NCBI GenBank assembly: GCA_019009955.1
Contig: CM032230.1
Coordinates: 20,355,501 to 20,419,500, forward strand
Length of the DNA: 64,000 nucleotides
Direction of reading: 5' to 3'
DNA from: Riptortus pedestris
Taxonomy: Eukaryota > Arthropoda > Insecta > Hemiptera > Alydidae
Part shown: positions 54,458 to 64,000 of the stretch, one piece after another
Layout of the letters: every line of letters starts with the position of its first letter
Numbering within the stretch: position 1 is the stretch's first letter
The notes under the pieces: generated by a model
Databases searched by the model: none
What the model was told of the DNA's origin: nothing
The model's input: the letters and a program-made list of their open reading frames with translations, nothing else
Translations under genes and position numbers: made by a program

Positions 54458-55495
54458 AAACGATAAAACCATAATATTATTGAAATATTTGCATTTTCAA
54501 CCAAATCCCATTGGCGTTGGAAGGAGTTTATTAGGTTCAAAAACAGAATCGAAGTCTTGTAATATATTCTTCTAAAAGTAGGGAAAACATTCAAATTGAA
54601 ATAAATGAAAATGCAAATGGCGGCTGACTGTTGAAAGACTCAGAATGAGAATTTCCAATAATGCCCTGGTTGGTTCTATAAATAAACCTCTCTCACTGTT
54701 TAATATTCCCTTCGGCAAACCACCTCCATTGTTTGATCTCCTATATCTGGTGGCAACATTGAATATCCTATCTGGATAATGACTAATTTTAATTAGTGGC
54801 TTACATGAAACTAAGAAAAATTGAGTCATACCGGGAACTGCGACAACTAAGCGGTGTTTACCACCTACTTGAGCGACATTCAGATGAACCACCCCCAATT
54901 TCCGTTCTCTATTTCCCTCATATCCCGTAAGAACTCAAATAAGTAAAGAAGACTTTAAAAAATTTAAACAGGGTTTTAGGTGGTTAGAGACTAATAGTTA
55001 GCATGGAGCAAAATTTCTTGAGCAGTAATAGGAAAGCTGAAAGTGCGAACATAATATACATTACAAAATACAATCTCAATAATTTTGAGAAAGAAAAAAA
55101 CAGAATAATAATTGTAACATAGTCAAAAATATGGCTACCACATATTTATTTTATATACATACATACATATGTGGAAATATCTGTGTTTATATAAACTAAT
55201 TTAAACTTAAATTATTCTCATATACTCGTTAAGCTACTTTACTTTGTGGAAAGTTGGAGTGTTGAGTCATTCCGCATAAAAAAAGGACTGCAAAAATGAG
55301 TTCGAATTAGGATTCACTGATTTTATGAAAATCGAGCAATCATAGTGATAAAAAACAATGAATAATTTACGAAATGTGGAAACTTTTCATGAAACGAAAA
55401 ATGATCAAATACAGACTTCGACTTCAAAAAGATACATGGCTCTCATTCCCCGCAATCCTATTTAAATGGCCATATTTAGTGTATATCATGTATTA
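53986..55495. other. Spacer with a (TA)n tract; no identified gene
   Basis: A TA tract lies at 54411-54457. CCCCAAAAAATC and GATTTTTTGGGG (about 54143-54232) are inverted words about 80 bp apart. A 108-codon minus frame (54572-54898) reads MGVVHLNVAQVGGKHRLVV and GGGLPKGILNSERGLFIEP, unrecognised. TGCGACAACTAAGCGGTG near 54839 may be a HINE-2 end relic. Confidence 0.4.
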
Positions 55496-55610
55496 GCAGA
55501 TTTCCCTCAAGGGAAATCAGCTATTGAGGTCGTACTCATGACGCGAGTTTCGAAAAATTTCTTCAAATGTCCATCGATCCTACCCCAGGAGATAACAAAA
55601 ATGAGGTCCG

Positions 55611-55681
<71 letters not shown>

Positions 55682-56150
55682 ATATATTTGTCTGTTAACG
55701 CTCTAGCGGTCGCAATTTTCGTTTGATCGGTACCAAACTCGATATTTAAACGTTTTATGCAAAAAGACAGATCAAGTTCGTTAATGGCTGAAATCGGACC
55801 AGTGGGAGGGGGGTTTAGAGGGGAGGATTTTCGAAAATTCGAAATATCTCCGTTACTATACGTCGGATCGAAAAATTGTATAGAACCAATCTTATTGCAA
55901 ATTAAATGATCTATAACTATTGTTATATACATTCATTCTTTATCCTCAATATTAACCGAGGCAGTTGCATATTTCTGTTTTCAGCTTCTGAGATTAGATC
56001 GGTTAACTTCGGGTCTAGTCGTGAGTTTCCGTCAAGAGTTAGTTCGGGCCGTTCCTGTAACTGTTTGACTCTCTATTTCGAAATTTCTCTATTGTACAAA
56101 ATCACGTGGGAAATCTGCTTAGTTTACGCAGCCCCTGCGTGACGAACTTT
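55496..56150 (+). mobile_element. HINE element, complete reference copy
   Basis: The parts in order are: a 28-bp near-palindrome starting AGCAGATTTCCC (55498-55525), the arm with CCATCGATCCTACC and AATGAGGTCCG, and a (TA)n core (55619-55677). CTCTAGCGGTCGCAATTTTC, GTTCGTTAATGGCTGAAAT, GGACCAGTGGGAGGGGGG and TCGGATCGAAAAATTGTATA follow. The end has CACGTGGGAAATCTGCTTAG, hairpin ACGCAGCCCCTGCGT and GACGAACTTTT. The terminal 12 bp recurs inverted about 35 bp from the 3' end. No open frame is meaningful; this is a non-autonomous element. Confidence 0.88.
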
Positions 56151-56504
56151 TTTTCTTTATAAATTGAATTGCAGTGACAGACTACTTTTTTTGAACATAA
56201 ATTTATCAGAAATGGGATTATTAAAAATTCTGAATAAATTCATATTCACTACCTCTATAGTTGTTACACTGGTGAAAATTTCAATATTGGATGAACTTAA
56301 CATGGAATAAAAGTTGAATATTAAGGAAAGAAACCACTTCAATGATTTTACTAGAATCTCTTTAAGGATTTATATTCCAAAATAAATCTATTAAGATTTC
56401 ATAATATAATATATTAAATTTATGATAGACTTCATTTTAATGTTTCTAAAAATTTGTTTACACAAAGAATTATCAATAACATGTTTGATGGGGGGGGGGG
56501 GTTA
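56151..56504. other. AT-rich spacer, nothing recognised
   Basis: No feature beyond AT-richness, ending in a G-run (56489-56500). Confidence 0.45.
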
Positions 56505-57200
56505 GGTTTCCCGTGTAAGTTAAGGCGTTGGTTTTAATAAAAGTTGGTAAACCTAGAGTCGTGTTTTACCAGATTTCCCTTAAGTGTCCATCGATCCTAC
56601 CCAGTAGATGACGAAAATGAGGTCCGTTCAAAACTGTATATATATTTGTCTGTTACGCTCTAGCGGTCGCAATTTTTGTTTGATCGTTACCAAACTCGAT
56701 ATTTAGTCGTTTTATGTAAAAAGAAAGATCAAGTTTGGTAAAGGCTGAAATTGGACCACGTGGAGGGGGGGGGGGTTTAGAGGGGAGGATTTTCGAATAT
56801 TCGAAATATCTTCGTTACTATTCGTCGGAACGAAAAATTGTACAGAATCAATCTTATTACAAATCAAAGTTACTATAAATAGTTATATACATTTATTCTC
56901 TGTCTTGAATATTATTCGAGATATTTGCATTTTTATTAAATCTGGGCGGCTAACGGACGAAGTGCTTTCCCGCCAAAAACTAGTTCGGCCGTTTCATTAA
57001 CTGCACGGCTCTCGATAAATTTCTCTATTGTAAAACTTCACGTGGGAAATCTGCTTAGTTTACACAGCCCCTGCGTGACGGACTTTTTAAATTCCCAGGG
57101 GGCAGTAGGACTTTATTTTCCGTAGTTTCACCCGGGTTAGAAAATTGTAACAACCTGAAGATAACCCGTACTGATTGGCCAAAAGGAGCCTTTTCTAGAC
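56505..57200 (+). repeat. SINE copy (plus) interrupted at its B box by a HINE
   Basis: The head (GTGTAAGTTAAGGCGTTGG, GGTAAACCTAGAGTCGTG) is at 56505-56563 and the body (AATTCCCAGGGGGCAGTAGG, CGGGTTAGAAAATTGTAACA, GATAACCCGTACTGATTGG, GACGTTAAATAAAT) at 57088-57200. Joining them restores SINE order, with the HINE sitting in the TT of the B box. Confidence 0.75.
56565..57086 (+). mobile_element. HINE element inside a SINE
   Basis: The 5' palindrome is shortened to CCAGATTTCCCTTAAG and the left arm is abbreviated. The TA core is only about 12 bp. The right arm and hairpin are nearly perfect (GGGAAATCTGCTTAG, then CAGCCCCTGCGTGACGGACT). It is a minimal copy with a very short core. Confidence 0.8.
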
Positions 57201-57354
57201 GTTAAATAAATATTACATGGTTGAAAATATGGCATTTTTAACAACAACAGCTAAATGGTTTAGTGTTAATGGATGTCAACCATGATGTCTCAATTGGCGA
57301 TATCATTATATGATTACAACACGTTCGTTATGATTATATGATACAGTCGGAGGG
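57201..57354. other. Spacer with repeated ATTATATGAT words
   Basis: CATTATATGATTACAACACG and CGTTATGATTATATGATACA form an imperfect direct repeat. Nothing else is seen. Confidence 0.4.
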
Positions 57355-58400
57355 AAGAGTGAGGAATTTTGAATATTTGAAATACCTCCGTTACTATAGG
57401 TCGGATCGAAAAATGTTATAGAAGTAATCTTATTGCAAATGTAAAGAACTATAATTAATAAGGATCAATAAGAAGGGCAAGTCCTCTACTGTTTTTTAAT
57501 ATTATGCAGAGTGCACTTTCGGAGTCAACGCTCCATCCTCAGTGCCTGCTGATTAAAGCTGCCTGGACCACAACCCCCTCAGTCGTCCGGAGGACTTAAT
57601 GATCCTTATCAATTGGTTCCTCTAACATCCAGCATATTCCAGAGATATGAACTATAATTGTTCTATAATGAATAATAACCGAGATATTTCGATTTTATAG
57701 TATTCCGCTTTCAGTAAACCCCCACTCCTACTCATGTTTTATTAATAATAAGCTGTTATATCATGGACCACTTCATTCCAAGGTTAAATACCAAATATTA
57801 TTTTCATCGGTTTGAGCTTCAACTTTGTGTGATACATGCAAATCTGTGGACCCCTCCTTTTTTTCTTCTTGGATTACGAAAATTTGAGTGACTTGAGATA
57901 AAATTATTCTGAACTAATATAAATTACAGCAGTAGCTACCGTAAACAGTATTCAATGAAATTAATATGTTATATGTTTTATACGTTGTTTTTCTTTCCGG
58001 TCTAGAATATTTCTATGTACCTATTCAGCTCTGCGAGATTGGCCGCCCTGTTTGTTTAAAATTTAGACCCTTTCCGTTGTAGAGATTATTAACTTGTAAA
58101 TTGACTGAAAGATTTCTCATTGCTGTTTGTATATATTTATTTACGGAGACGATCGACCAGGTAAACTGGTAGATGTTGTCTGTTTGCCCTTCCCGGGAGT
58201 GACCCTTTCATGCCACTTCCTAACAGTGAGCTGTAGGTAGGAATGGAGAAGGGAAGTTGGTTAAGGCCTTATCGGCTTGGTATGATCACTTCCGCTAATT
58301 CTACCCGCAACGTACACACTGTATTTATTTATTCACTTAATATTAATGGTGGTGTTGCTAGTATGTAGTTTTATTATTTTTAAAACTTGGAGTGGGAAAT
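57355..58400 (+). mobile_element. HINE-2 fragment interrupted by a small insertion
   Basis: CAGTCGGAGGGAAGAGTGAG, CCTCCGTTACTATAGGTCGG, TAATAACCGAGATATTTCG, CAGTAAACCCCCACTCCTAC and the GTGGGAAATCTGCTTAGTTT end (58391-58410) follow HINE-2 order. The 5' arm and final hairpin are missing. Confidence 0.65.
57457..57648. mobile_element. 192-bp insertion with 11-bp target-site duplication
   Basis: GAACTATAATT is present at 57446-57456 and again at 57649-57659, and removing one copy plus the insert restores the HINE-2 sequence. The insert contains TAAGGATCAATAAG and an inverse ATGATCCTTATC near its right part. On the minus strand it reads CTGAGGATGGAGCGTTGACT then CCGAAAGTGC. No coding is visible; it may be a SINE- or MITE-like element. 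Confidence 0.75.
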
Positions 58401-58424
58401 CTGCTTAGTTTAATATACGTTTCC

Positions 58425-58822
58425 TATTGATTTTTCAGCAATTATGCACATGATAAAAGTTGTTTATTTTGTTATTTAACGTAACTTTTAAACGTGATAT
58501 ACACTAAAATATTAAAGTGACAGCCAACTATTTTATTGGGCACACAGGGTTCAACCGAACTTAACCAAACTCTATATGTAAATTAGCATTAATTCTTCCA
58601 TGATTATAAGCTATATTAAATTTTTTTGGTTCGAACGGGAGTGGGGGGTCAATAAGGGAGGCCTGTATAAAAAATTCGCGATATTTTCTATTTGTTTTTA
58701 GGAAAACGTGCACATAACAAAAGTTGTTTTTTGTGCTTTATTATAATAAGCTTGTGTTTTAAACATATTATTAAATTTAATATCCTAATCGCTTGAAATA
58801 TCACGCAGGAGAACGCCTGCTA
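58425..58822 (-). repeat. Family B element, partial minus copy
   Basis: TTTCCTATTGATTTTTCAGC, AAAAGTTGTTTATTTTGTTA, GGGTTCAACCGAACTTAACC and GGGAGGCCTG are family B words in reverse orientation. It ends in CACGCAGGAGAACGCCTGCT followed by AGTATA and the (TA)n that separates it from the plus copy. Confidence 0.65.

Positions 58823-58878
<56 letters not shown>
58823..58878. repeat. (TA)n between inverted family B copies
   Basis: A pure TA tract flanked by CTAGTATA on the left and TATACTAG on the right. Confidence 0.85.
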
Positions 58879-58880
<2 letters not shown>

Positions 58881-61212
58881 TAGCTCAGATACCCGGCTTC
58901 GCTCGGGAATTCATTTGAGGCTGAATGGTGATGGTATTTTTTTGGCAAGGCTTTACTTTGCACAATATTTTGACATTTACCCGTCCCAGTGTTTAGTTTT
59001 AATACCCGTCGTTTCTGTGGATTTGTTAATAATAAAATTATTTTTTTATCTAAGACTTCACTGTTCTCCATATTGTCATATTTCCCGTTTCCTGTGCATT
59101 ATGCATAGATTTGAATTATTAAGCATAAAATATTAACATACATTTGAATTAGTTTTTCCCGGTGAGGTACCTTGTAGTTCCAAAGAATTGTTGAGCAAAT
59201 TTCATTAAATAGGAGACGAAATATCACTATTTTTAATTTCAGGCCTCCCTTATAACTCCCACCCCTACCCGTCCCTAGAAATGTTAGTATAACTTATTAT
59301 AAGGAAGGCGTTAGTACTAATTCACATACCGAGTTTGGTTTAGTTCGGTTGAGTCTTTTGTGCCAAATAAAATTGTTGACTCCTGCTATAATTTTTAGCG
59401 TATAACACCTTTATACTTCGGTATACGACGATACTGTATATAAAAAAAGTTTCTCTAAATAACAAAATAAACAACTTTTGTTATGTGCATATTTGCTGAA
59501 AAAGCAATAGGAAACGAAATATCACTATTTTTAATTTCAGGCCTCCCTTATAACCCCCACTCGTATTTGTGTACAAAGACAAAAATGAATATCACAAAAG
59601 CTAAGGTACTCGGCGATGCCCGGGAAATCATTCTCGACTGGTATTTTGATAGTAAGACTTCAATGTGTACAATTACACTTCCCTCCACGACGTAATGATT
59701 TTCCGAAATCGCCAACACTGAAGGGTAACTTTTGGGGATTAATAGAATAGAAATTTCATTTTTGAAGGATAAATTAAAATGTGTTCCTAATCTATCCCTC
59801 TACACTTTTTGACTCACCGTTTTTCAATAGTTCTAACCATAATCATGGGTAGCATTTATTACAATTAAATATCATCTATAGTGAACATATATCCTTTCAA
59901 AAGCCAATCCGAGCTCACATAGTATAGGCAAAGTTTTGCACGTAAGATTATATTTGTAATAATGAATCTCTCTGGAAATTGCTTCCAGTAATGCCAGACG
60001 GGAAATAAATAAACTCAATTAACTGGTAAGGCTCCCGTCATCTTCGCTCTCGCATGAGACTTCTCAACATTCTTCTACTTATATTATTGATGCAAAACAT
60101 TATTTTATAATTTATCTACCGGATGGAATTAAACCCCCCCCCTGAAAATAGTTTTTTGTCATGATGACATTACCATTAACGTTTAATTGTTATTATATTA
60201 CATATTTGTTTCAATAACATCGAGGTACATTATACAAATTAGATAATGGAAATGCTCTTATAGTTTATATTTCTATTGGAAATATAACAAATAGAATATT
60301 TGCCGAAAAACAAATAGAAAATATAAAAAGCGAGTTTTTCATTTCAGCCTCTCTTATAATCCCCCACTCCCCTTTAAACCAAAAATTTTTAATATAGCTT
60401 ATAATCATGGAAGAATTAATGCTAATTTACACACCGAGTTTTGCTAAGTTCGGTTCAATCGTTAGTGCCCAACAAAATTGTTGGCTCCCGCTTTAGATTT
60501 TAGTGTATATCTCGTTTATACTTTTCTATACGACAAAAGTGAATATAACAAAAGTTACTTAAAATAACAAAATAAACAACTTTTGTCATGTGCATGTTTG
60601 TCGAAAAACCAATAGGAAACGAAATATCACTGCTGTTAATTTCAGGCCTCCCTTACAATCCCTACTCCTGCTCGTCCCTAGGAATGTTGGTATGGCTTAT
60701 GAAAATCAAGGCGTCAACACTAATAAACATACCGAGTTTTATTTAGTTCGGTTGAGTCTTTTGAGCCCAATAAAATTAATGACTCCCGCTATAGTTTTTA
60801 GTTTATAACTCATTTATACTTTGGTAAACGACAAAAGTGTATATAACAAAAGTTACTCTAAATATCAAAATAAACAACTTTTATTATGTTCATATCTGCC
60901 GAAAAACCAATAGGAAACGAAATATCGCTATTTTTAATTTCAGGCCTCCCTTATAACCCCCACTCCTGTTCGTCTCAGAGAAAATTAATATAGCCTAAAG
61001 TCTAAGTTGGGTTAGTAGTAATATACATACCAAGTTTCATAAAATTCGGTTCAGCCGTTTATGCGTGAAAAGGTAACAAACAAACAAACAAACAAACAAA
61101 CAAACATACACGAAAGAAACAAAATGCAGATATGGTGTCTATGACATGTGAAACGAAAAGTTATCGTGAAATTTCGCGAAAAAAATCAATGTACAGACAG
61201 AGGTTACAATTT
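58879..61212 (+). repeat. Family B dispersed element, long copy 2
   Basis: It starts CTAGCTCAGATACCCGGCTT like copy 1. It contains at least four internal units marked by (A)ATAGGAAACGAAATATCAC-type words near 59209, 59503, 60608 and 60906, so successive units are about 294-298 bp apart. The centre (59570-60330) is more diverged. It ends with TTCAGCCGTTTATGCGTGAA, a long (AAAC)n, GGTGTCTATGACATGTGAAA and GAGGTTACAATTTTATA before a TA tract. No protein coding is apparent. Confidence 0.7.
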
Positions 61213-61223
61213 TATATATATAT

Positions 61224-61263
<40 letters not shown>

Positions 61264-61265
61264 AT
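61213..61265. repeat. (TA)n tract
   Basis: An interrupted TA microsatellite between family B and a HINE 3' end. Confidence 0.8.
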
Positions 61266-61335
61266 ATCTATATATAGTGAGAAGAGCACATGGGACATCT
61301 GCTCAGTATACGCAGCTCCTGCGTCACGGACTTTT
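61266..61335 (+). repeat. HINE 3' end
   Basis: GCACATGGGACATCTGCTCA, GTATACGCAGCTCCTGCGTC and ACGGACTTTTTTTTT are the inverted repeat, hairpin and terminus. Nothing of the rest of a HINE lies between it and the TA tract. Confidence 0.75.
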
Positions 61336-61934
61336 TTTTTGTTCCTTGTCCTAACTAAAGATCACACGATGGCATTGCCGAGTTGCTATCTTGGACTACA
61401 AGTCCAACGAGAGCAATTTACAATCGACGCTACAGTACAGTTACAACTGTAGGACCAATTTTGAATATGATATGGTTCGGAAAGTATAGAAAAAAACAGT
61501 TTCTCCCCAAAATTTCAATAGCCCTTTGCATCTACAGTTAATACTAGTATATAATTTATGATTTAGTTTTGTTTACTTCTTTCATCTCAATCGCTGTATT
61601 ATCAATTTATATATCAATATATCAATTTTAGCACAAAACTCCTAGGATTCTTAACTCATTATGAACTCTTCTCACAGGAATCCAAAGTTATATAAAATAA
61701 GTAAATTAAAATAAAATACCTTTACAAAAGGAAATGAAACGGGTAACTATAAGGCTTCAAGGACTAGTTATGTCATGCATCCTAACGATTCATATTTTCA
61801 TTAAGGTTCAGGAAATTTTACATGCTCATAAAAAAAAAAAAAAAAAAAAGTAAATATTTATAATGGCTTTTTTTAAAAAAGAACATACATATTAGCTATT
61901 ACTCAATGGAGGCTTAGGAGTTAATCTTAATTTT
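61336..61934. other. AT-rich spacer, nothing recognised
   Basis: An A18-type run is at about 61831-61848. No other feature is identified. Confidence 0.45.
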
Positions 61935-62105
61935 ACATCGTAAACCTTAAGTCGAGTTGGAGTCTCAACTGGGCAATAGGAATTTATTTAGTGACGAAAT
62001 CATTAAATAAAATCCTTAGTCCCAACCTGGCTAGAAATGGGTAGTGACCTTGAGATAATCTCATTAACCTTTGAACATAGTGCATTTTTAATAAATAACA
62101 ACAAC
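61935..62105 (+). repeat. SINE copy (plus)
   Basis: CGTAAACCTTAAGTCGAGTT (near the B box), GGAATTTATTTAGTGACGAA, AAAATCCTTAGTCCCAACCT and TTTTTAATAAATAACAACAA follow the SINE order. The A-box head is missing. Confidence 0.75.
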
Positions 62106-63187
62106 ATATTGATTGAATGTTAAAAGTATATTGTGGCAATAGACGTGATCAGTAAAATCACTGACATTGTTTTAATATGATTCTTGTTTACATTCTTGTG
62201 TGTTTGTGAAAAACAGTATGAATTTATAAATTTCAAATTTGACTCAGTGTTACACTTGGTAATATAGTTAGTTATATTACTTTTCGAACGGGTCTAGTAG
62301 TTCCAACAAGGCACATTCCATAGGTGGGGATTTTTTGAGATGTAACTTTCATCTTTAAGAAAATAGAAGTAAACAAAAGTCTTCGTTCTTCATAAATCGT
62401 ACTTGTATCTACAACAAACATATTCTTAGAGGCTGTGTAAATGTTTTAATTGTAGAGTATGCTGTCCTTCATATGTGTGGAGCTATCCTTGAGACTGTTC
62501 CAACTCCGTAAACTGTGAAATAACTAGTTGAAAACACCAACAAGTGTAAGTGCTATTGTGAGGGTAAATTGTTTTAACTCATGAACTGTTACAAGTAATC
62601 TGGGAGAATTCTCAAGTTGAGTAGTGAAGAAAATGAAATTTCATGTCCAATTTATCATTTATCAATTGATAAAGAAGCAGCATTATTATTACACAAGCAT
62701 ATGAATTTCCTCCACAAAAGCACCTAACAAATAGGCGTGTTATAATTCGATTTTGAAATAAGTTGTAAGGCTTCATTAAACATTTCCTTTTTCAAATCGC
62801 AAATGGCTTGCTTATTACGTAATATCCAATATTTTTTAGACTTTAATGCCAATTCAATAATAATGTTATTTAGCCACCAAATAAAAACAACTTTTTTTAC
62901 ACGCAGACTTCAAACTGCCCTACATGTTTCGGGGCGTACATACCACCTTCTTCTGGTGCCATTTCGTTTTCTACAAATAAGAACAATAAATTATAAAATC
63001 CCCAAAATTCTGTTACATTAAAAAAAATGTAGAAGTGTTAATAAATAAAATAATATACAACCTCTCACTCACATTAAAACGAATCTTCCTCCCCTGAGTT
63101 TCAATGATCCCCCCAGAGCGGAAGGCTCATTTTAACGATTGGGTAGTTAGTTAAATTTAAGAAATATATTATTTTAGTTAATACATT
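62106..63187. other. Spacer, repeat-type word near 62920
   Basis: CTACATGTTTCGGGGCG and CACCTTCTTCTGGTGCC (62921-62962) are the inverse of the CTGAAGAAG...CGAAAC word pair common in arthropod repeats. A 72-codon frame at 62803-63021 overlaps it and is not a gene. Confidence 0.45.
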
Positions 63188-63405
63188 AATGGTTAATTAT
63201 TTATTAAAGTCCTTGTCTGACTAATACTGATTGGGACGGGTTATCTACAGGTTGCCACTGCTTTCTAGCCATTAGGATTTTATTTAATGGGTTTGTCAAT
63301 AATTAAAGACCTATTGCACAGGTGAGGATCGAACTCAGCCCTAGAGAGGTTTACCAAATGAGATTAAAACAAACGCTTCAACTCACAGGGCTAACTGTGC
63401 CCTCT
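63188..63405 (-). repeat. SINE copy (minus), near full length
   Basis: ATTTATTAAAGTCC, GATTGGGACGGGTTATCTAC, AGGTTGCCACTG, GGATTTTATTTAATGGGTTT, GAGGATCGAACTC (inverse B box) and CGCTTCAACTCACAGGGC follow inverse SINE order. Confidence 0.75.
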
Positions 63406-64000
63406 ATAAATGATTTAATGTAACAGAATTATCTTCGGGATTTTATAAATTATGTTATTATTTGTAAAAAAAAAATGGCCCCTTAATAGGTGGTTAACAG
63501 GCCACGAAGGCAGTTTTGGATAAAGCCTGCTTAGGATAAAAAAGGATGTTTTTTTTTTGTTGTTGACCCTTGCCATTAAACTAGGAAGAATATTGAATCT
63601 AGAATAAGAAGAATGTTTATCTAAAAATTACAATTAGATTGTTATGTGTCTTACGTGTTTACAATGGGATCGTGTGATGACAAGTTGTTGACGTGAGGAC
63701 GGGTTGTGGATGTTTTATCAGATGTTGAAGTGTATGCTCCTCGTGATCCCAAGTGCTGTGAATTGAGACTTGGTAATTTTTGTTTCATTAATTTGTTACC
63801 TTTATGTATGTATTAATCTGCTAAATTGTTATGTACTTACAGAGCCTGCATTTTCTTTAAGTGTAGATGTTAATTTGATTCTTGCAACTTGAAAAAGCTT
63901 TTCTACAAAAAACTATTAAGAAATTCATCGGAGAACCTAAAGGAAAGAAGATGAAGCATATCCTAAACTGTGAAGTTGCCCTAGGGAGTATTTTGCAGTT
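63406..64000. other. Spacer, nothing recognised
   Basis: No repeat or coding match is seen to the end of the window. Confidence 0.45.

Overview
The window looks like repeat-dense, AT-rich DNA from an animal genome, most likely an arthropod; this is inferred from repeat content only. No intact host gene is visible. There are no bacterial-type operons, rRNA genes, convincing tRNA genes or CRISPR arrays. Long tyrosine/isoleucine open frames are translations of (TA)n tracts and are not genes.

The dominant component is one family of short non-autonomous elements, called HINE here, in some 30 full, partial or decayed copies. A complete copy (55496-56150) is about 650 bp. It starts with a near-perfect palindrome beginning AGCAGATTTCCC and has a (TA)n core. 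An inverted copy of the start (GGGAAATCTGCT) lies about 35 bp before the end, followed by a GC-rich hairpin (ACGCAG-ccc-CTGCGT) and GACGGACTT. This architecture matches the DINE-1/HINE class (non-autonomous Helentron/Helitron-like elements). Copies sit in T-runs, one lies head-to-tail against another, and a duplicated segment supplies an empty site. Plus orientation is defined as palindrome to hairpin. An older, longer, diverged subfamily is called HINE-2.

The (TA)n cores have repeatedly received other elements. An R2-clade non-LTR retrotransposon with a restriction-like endonuclease lies in one (3408-6730, minus). A nearly intact I-superfamily LINE with gag, EEP endonuclease, RT and RNase H lies in another (21489-26759, plus). 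A fold-back element lies in a third (36930-37325). A pogo-type MITE (48083-48699) and small LINE 3' fragments (39441-39673, 10389-10541) also lie in TA tracts. An RTE-type LINE fragment (7408-9140) follows directly after a HINE end.

Other repeats are a tRNA-derived SINE family of about 11 copies, a dispersed element with ~299-bp internal tandem units (45311-46405, 58879-61212), a Tc1-like MITE, hAT remnants, a possible LTR remnant, local tandem duplications, and a diverged segmental duplication (about 39.0-42.0 kb against 43.9-45.0 kb). Two decayed protein-coding pieces are unrelated to LINEs: an ankyrin-like remnant (27.6-28.2 kb) and a member of an abundant uncharacterised invertebrate repeat-protein family (31.9-32.8 kb).

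The rest is AT-rich sequence with nothing recognisable. All coordinates were found by eye; edges of decayed repeats are good to about 10-30 bp.
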